A model generated the notes under the pieces. The model was given only the letters and a program-made list of their open reading frames with translations. It was not told the DNA's origin and did not search any database. A stretch of DNA of 36,022 bases from Candidatus Edwardsbacteria bacterium (GTDB lineage: Bacteria > Edwardsbacteria > AC1 > EtOH8). Position numbers and translations under genes: made by a program. Every line of letters begins with the position of its first letter. The first letter of the stretch is position 1. The stretch is from positions 1-36,022 of the forward strand of contig JAHJLF010000017.1 in NCBI GenBank assembly GCA_018821925.1, read 5' to 3'. Positions 34,125 to 36,022 of the stretch are shown here, one piece after another.

Positions 34125-34736
34125 ATGGATATTTTGATCGCCACCAGAAATAATGACAAGGTCCGGGAGATCTCGGAGATATTGGATCTGCCCGACACCC
34201 GCTTCGTCGGATTGGATGGCTTTCCCGACTGTCCGGAGGCCGAGGAGACCGGCCGGACCTTCGATGACAATGCCATGATCAAAGCCAGCCAGGCGGCCTA
34301 TTACAGCGGCCTTTGGGCTTTGGCCGACGATTCCGGCCTGATGATAGACGCCCTGGGCGGCCAGCCCGGCATCCTTTCCGCCCGCTTTGCCGGGCCGGAG
34401 GCCGATTACCGGGATAACTGGATGAAAGCGCTGGAGCTGATGAAACAGGTCCCGTCCGAAAAAAGGGCCGCCCGGTTTGTCTGTGTCCTGTGCCTGGTGG
34501 GAAACAATAACCGGGCCTTTTTTACCCGGGGGGAGATCGAAGGAACGATAACCACGGAACCCCGCGGCAGCAACGGTTTTGGATACGACCCCATTTTCCT
34601 TCCGGCCGGGTTTGACAAGACCTTTGCCGAACTGGACCCACCGGAAAAGAACCGGATCAGCCACCGATCCCAGGCCCTGAAAAAGATGCGGGCCCTGATC
34701 AACGGCTTGGCCTCCCCCGGCTCGCCTAAAACTTAG
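34125..34736 (+). CDS. rdgB: XTP/dITP diphosphatase (RdgB/HAM1 family)
   Basis: 203 residues from the ATG at 34125. A frame reaching 33993 adds 44 residues of non-homologous leader. Family motifs: MDILIATRNNDKVREISEIL at the start; EETGRTFDDNAMIKA near residue 41; ALADDSGLMIDALGG PGILSARFAG with the catalytic Asp near 65; NGFGYDPIFLP near 150; and the C-terminal ISHRSQALKKM. The enzyme removes non-canonical purine triphosphates (XTP, ITP, dITP) to the monophosphates, protecting DNA and RNA. No strong ribosome site is seen before the start. The stop at 34736 is followed at once by the tRNA promoter. Confidence 0.95.
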   Translation: MDILIATRNNDKVREISEILDLPDTRFVGLDGFPDCPEAEETGRTFDDNAMIKASQAAYYSGLWALADDSGLMIDALGGQPGILSARFAGPEADYRDNWMKALELMKQVPSEKRAARFVCVLCLVGNNNRAFFTRGEIEGTITTEPRGSNGFGYDPIFLPAGFDKTFAELDPPEKNRISHRSQALKKMRALINGLASPGSPKT

Positions 34737-34737
34737 C

Positions 34738-34767
34738 TTGACATATCAACCTTTGGTATAATATAAT
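34738..34767 (+). promoter_or_regulatory. Consensus promoter for the tRNA cluster
   Basis: TTGACA (34738-34743), an 18-nt spacer, TATAAT (34762-34767): two perfect hexamers, the best promoter in the window, about 22 nt before the first tRNA. Confidence 0.85.
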
Positions 34768-34788
34768 TACTGTTTGCTGAAGGTGCTA

Positions 34789-34864
34789 CGGGGTGTGGCG
34801 CAGTTGGTAGCGCGCTTGCTTTGGGAGCAAGAAGCCCCCAGTTCGAGTCTGGGCACCCCGACCA
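34789..34864 (+). tRNA. tRNA-Pro (anticodon TGG)
   Basis: A complete cloverleaf. Acceptor CGGGGTG/CACCCCG, anticodon stem CTTGC/GCAAG with loop TTTGGGA (anticodon TGG), T loop TTCGAGT, encoded CCA end. First of three tRNAs on this strand. Confidence 0.97.
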
Positions 34865-34894
34865 GTACTGATTATAGACAATAGATTACTGATC

Positions 34895-34911
34895 TTTGGG
34901 GCAGCCCCAAA
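34895..34911. repeat. Short hairpin after tRNA-Pro(TGG)
   Basis: TTTGGGGC-A-GCCCCAAA, a perfect inverted repeat. It could be a terminator or processing site between the tRNAs; the following AATAG is not a T-run. Confidence 0.45.
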
Positions 34912-34958
34912 ATAGATTCGGTTAATTAGATCTTTAGTGTTTGGTTTTTAATATTTGT

Positions 34959-35035
34959 CGGGGAGTAGCGCAGCCCGGTAGCGCACCTGGTTCGGGACCA
35001 GGGGGTCGGAGGTTCGAATCCTCTCTCCCCGACCA
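34959..35035 (+). tRNA. tRNA-Pro (anticodon CGG)
   Basis: Acceptor CGGGGAG/CTCCCCG, anticodon stem CCTGG/CCAGG with loop TTCGGGA (anticodon CGG), T loop TTCGAAT, encoded CCA. A second proline isoacceptor 94 nt downstream of the first. Confidence 0.97.
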
Positions 35036-35223
35036 TTTTGATCTAGCGGGGTCGCCCCGATAAAATCGGGGTCTCCCCTATCACTTTCAGGTTAACAGGT
35101 GGGTTGCCTTAAGAAAATCAAGACCTACCCTATCGTTTTACGCCGGGAGTAACGGATAGATTTTAGATGATGGATTAGGGATACCGGAAAATGATCAGAT
35201 ATCCCTGACCTGTTATCAGAAAT
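35036..35223. other. Inter-tRNA spacer with two hairpins
   Basis: 188 bases without a gene. CCCCGAT-AAA-ATCGGGG (35055-35071) and GGGATA/TATCCC (35178-35205) are the only clear structures. GATAGATTTTAGATGATGGATTAGGG at 35154-35180 resembles a decayed copy of the GGATTATAG repeat seen further right. Confidence 0.5.
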
Positions 35224-35300
35224 GCGCCTGTAGCTCAGTTGGATAGAGCATCTGCCTTCTAAGCAGAGGGTCACAGGTTCGAATCCTGTCAGGCGTACCA
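35224..35300 (+). tRNA. tRNA-Arg (anticodon TCT)
   Basis: Acceptor GCGCCTG/CAGGCGT with one G-T pair, anticodon stem TCTGC/GCAGA with loop CTTCTAA (anticodon TCT, reading AGA), T loop TTCGAAT, encoded CCA. Confidence 0.96.
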
Positions 35301-35304
35301 TTTT

Positions 35305-35334
35305 GGATTATAGTCAATGGATAACGGATTTTGG
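35305..35334 (+). repeat. Left copy of the GGATTATAG repeat
   Basis: GGATTATAGTCAATGGATAA-CGGATTTTGG. Its first 26 bases match the reverse complement of the right-hand tandem unit at 19 positions, so copies face each other across the four-helix-bundle gene. Confidence 0.6.
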
Positions 35335-35396
35335 GGACAGGTTTGGGATTTCAGTCCCTTGATAATAGATCACGGGGTTACGTTTTGGGGGTAGTT

Positions 35397-35780
35397 ATGA
35401 TCAGCGGGTTTATTGATCTGGAAGTATGGCAGAAAGCGCATCAGTTGTTTTTAGATGCGGTAAAAGATTCTGATAAATTTCCCAAGACCGATGCGGCCCG
35501 GATAATAACCAATCAGTTATTGCGAAGCACCGGTTCTATCAGCGCCAATATAGCCGAGGGCTATAATGCCCAAAGCACCAAAGAATATCTGCATTACCTG
35601 GATGTTTCAATTCGGACCTGTGCTGAAAGTGAAAATTGGATATATAAATTAAAAGACTTAAAATACCTTTCCGCAGAAATAGTTGACCAGAGATTATCAA
35701 TCTGCCTGACAATAAAAAAGATGCTTTTCGGATTGAAACGAAGCCTGAAGAACAAACCCCGTAAATCAATAATCCTGTAA
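35397..35780 (+). CDS. Four-helix-bundle protein (S23 / 23S rRNA intervening-sequence type)
   Basis: 127 residues from the ATG at 35397, with a GGGGGT ribosome site 4 nt upstream; a longer frame to 35331 lacks one. The pattern is that of the S23/IVP four-helix-bundle family: an early FIDLEVWQKAHQLFLDAV, then QLLRSTGSISANIAEGYNAQ near residue 48, STKEYLHYLDVSIRTCAESE and a Leu/Lys-rich last helix. Members occur alone, inside 23S rRNA insertions, or as the Avd accessory protein of diversity-generating retroelements. Here there is no rRNA and no reverse transcriptase nearby. The gene lies just after a tRNA and between related repeats in opposite orientation, which suggests a mobile or repeat-associated origin. 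The function is unknown. Confidence 0.85.
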   Translation: MISGFIDLEVWQKAHQLFLDAVKDSDKFPKTDAARIITNQLLRSTGSISANIAEGYNAQSTKEYLHYLDVSIRTCAESENWIYKLKDLKYLSAEIVDQRLSICLTIKKMLFGLKRSLKNKPRKSIIL

Positions 35781-35846
35781 CCCAAAGACCAAAATCTGTC
35801 ACCTATGTTTTTCCAATTATCTGTCATCTGTAGACAATAATCCGTC

Positions 35847-36022
35847 TTGTGATCCAAAGGAAAAAATCCGTAATCCGTACTTTTTCCCTGTAATCCAATG
35901 ACAAAAATCTGTAATCCGCACCTTTCCCTCTGTAATCCAATGACCATAATCTATAATCCGCACCTTTCCCCCTGTAATCCAATGACCATAATCTATAATC
36001 CGCACCTTTCCCCCTGTAATCC
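35847..36022. repeat. 42-bp tandem repeat array running off the right edge
   Basis: Units at 35847-35888 (degenerate), 35889-35930, 35931-35972 and 35973-36014, then the first 8 bases of a fifth at the edge. The units at 35931 and 35973 are identical; the one at 35889 differs at a few bases. Each begins TGTAATCCAATGACC and ends with a C-run. 42 is a multiple of three, and the minus strand reads as a 14-residue repeat (VRIIDYGHWITGGK). A looser repeat-like sequence fills 35781-35846. Confidence 0.85.

Noticed and set aside
35397-35780. Avd accessory gene of a diversity-generating retroelement
   Set aside because: No reverse transcriptase, template repeat or variable repeat is seen in the window. 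The family assignment alone does not support it.
35817-36005. Minus-strand 62-codon frame through the tandem repeat, as a repeat protein gene
   Set aside because: No ribosome site or non-repeat domain is visible, and the frame is open mainly because the unit is a multiple of three. Kept only as an observation on the repeat.
35847-36022. Possible CRISPR array
   Set aside because: The units are contiguous 42-bp tandem repeats with no unique spacers, and no cas genes are present.

Overview
The window reads as chromosomal DNA of an uncultured Gram-negative bacterium with moderately high GC and very compact, overlapping operons. KdsB (Kdo activation), a Wzi-like outer-membrane protein, two TPR/lipoprotein-type envelope proteins and SecG point to a diderm cell. 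An ATP-type PEP carboxykinase beside a pyruvate phosphate dikinase, a DUF4388 protein and an archaeal-looking UbiA prenyltransferase suggest a candidate phylum on the fringe of the FCB group. That placement is an inference from gene content, not a phylogeny. There is no phage, no CRISPR array and no complete IS element.

Layout. 1-8.9 kb (minus strand): a seven-gene run, read in transcription order, of a BaiN/HI0933-like flavoprotein, a membrane GAF-GGDEF protein, UDP-glucose dehydrogenase (ugd), UDP-glucuronate decarboxylase (uxs), a PMT/ArnT-like membrane glycosyltransferase, a DPM1-like GT2, and a second PMT-like glycosyltransferase cut by the left edge. Stops and starts abut, overlap or lie 15 nt apart, and one promoter is visible at 8921-8949. 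Together they can make UDP-xylose and lipid-linked sugar and move sugar onto an envelope acceptor, with a c-di-GMP enzyme built in. 8.9-9.6 kb is a non-coding block of hairpin repeats, followed by an AT-rich orphan exported protein.

10.4-20 kb (minus): ppdK with an unusual basic tail that contains two palindromic repeats, a XerC/D recombinase, then a wzi-like / ubiA / uppP / GGDEF operon. 20-25.7 kb (minus): a TPR lipoprotein, kdsB and pckA as a pair, a GC-rich and probably structured non-coding block upstream of pckA, a metallo-beta-lactamase-fold hydrolase, and the secG-rplU-rpmA operon. 25.7-34.7 kb mixes strands: thioredoxin reductase (+), an AT-rich orphan lipoprotein (-), asnS (-), a TGS/SAD/PRK-type nucleoside kinase (+), a DUF4388 protein plus TPR/zinc-ribbon membrane protein pair (-), and rdgB (+).

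34.7-36.0 kb (plus): tRNA-Pro(TGG), tRNA-Pro(CGG), tRNA-Arg(TCT), a four-helix-bundle (S23/IVP-like) protein gene, then a 42-bp tandem-repeat array that runs off the right edge. The strongest leads for something new are the hairpin-plus-tag repeat modules (9.1-9.4 kb), the structured block upstream of pckA (23.6-23.76 kb), the repeat insertion in the ppdK tail, and the repeat-bracketed four-helix-bundle gene.
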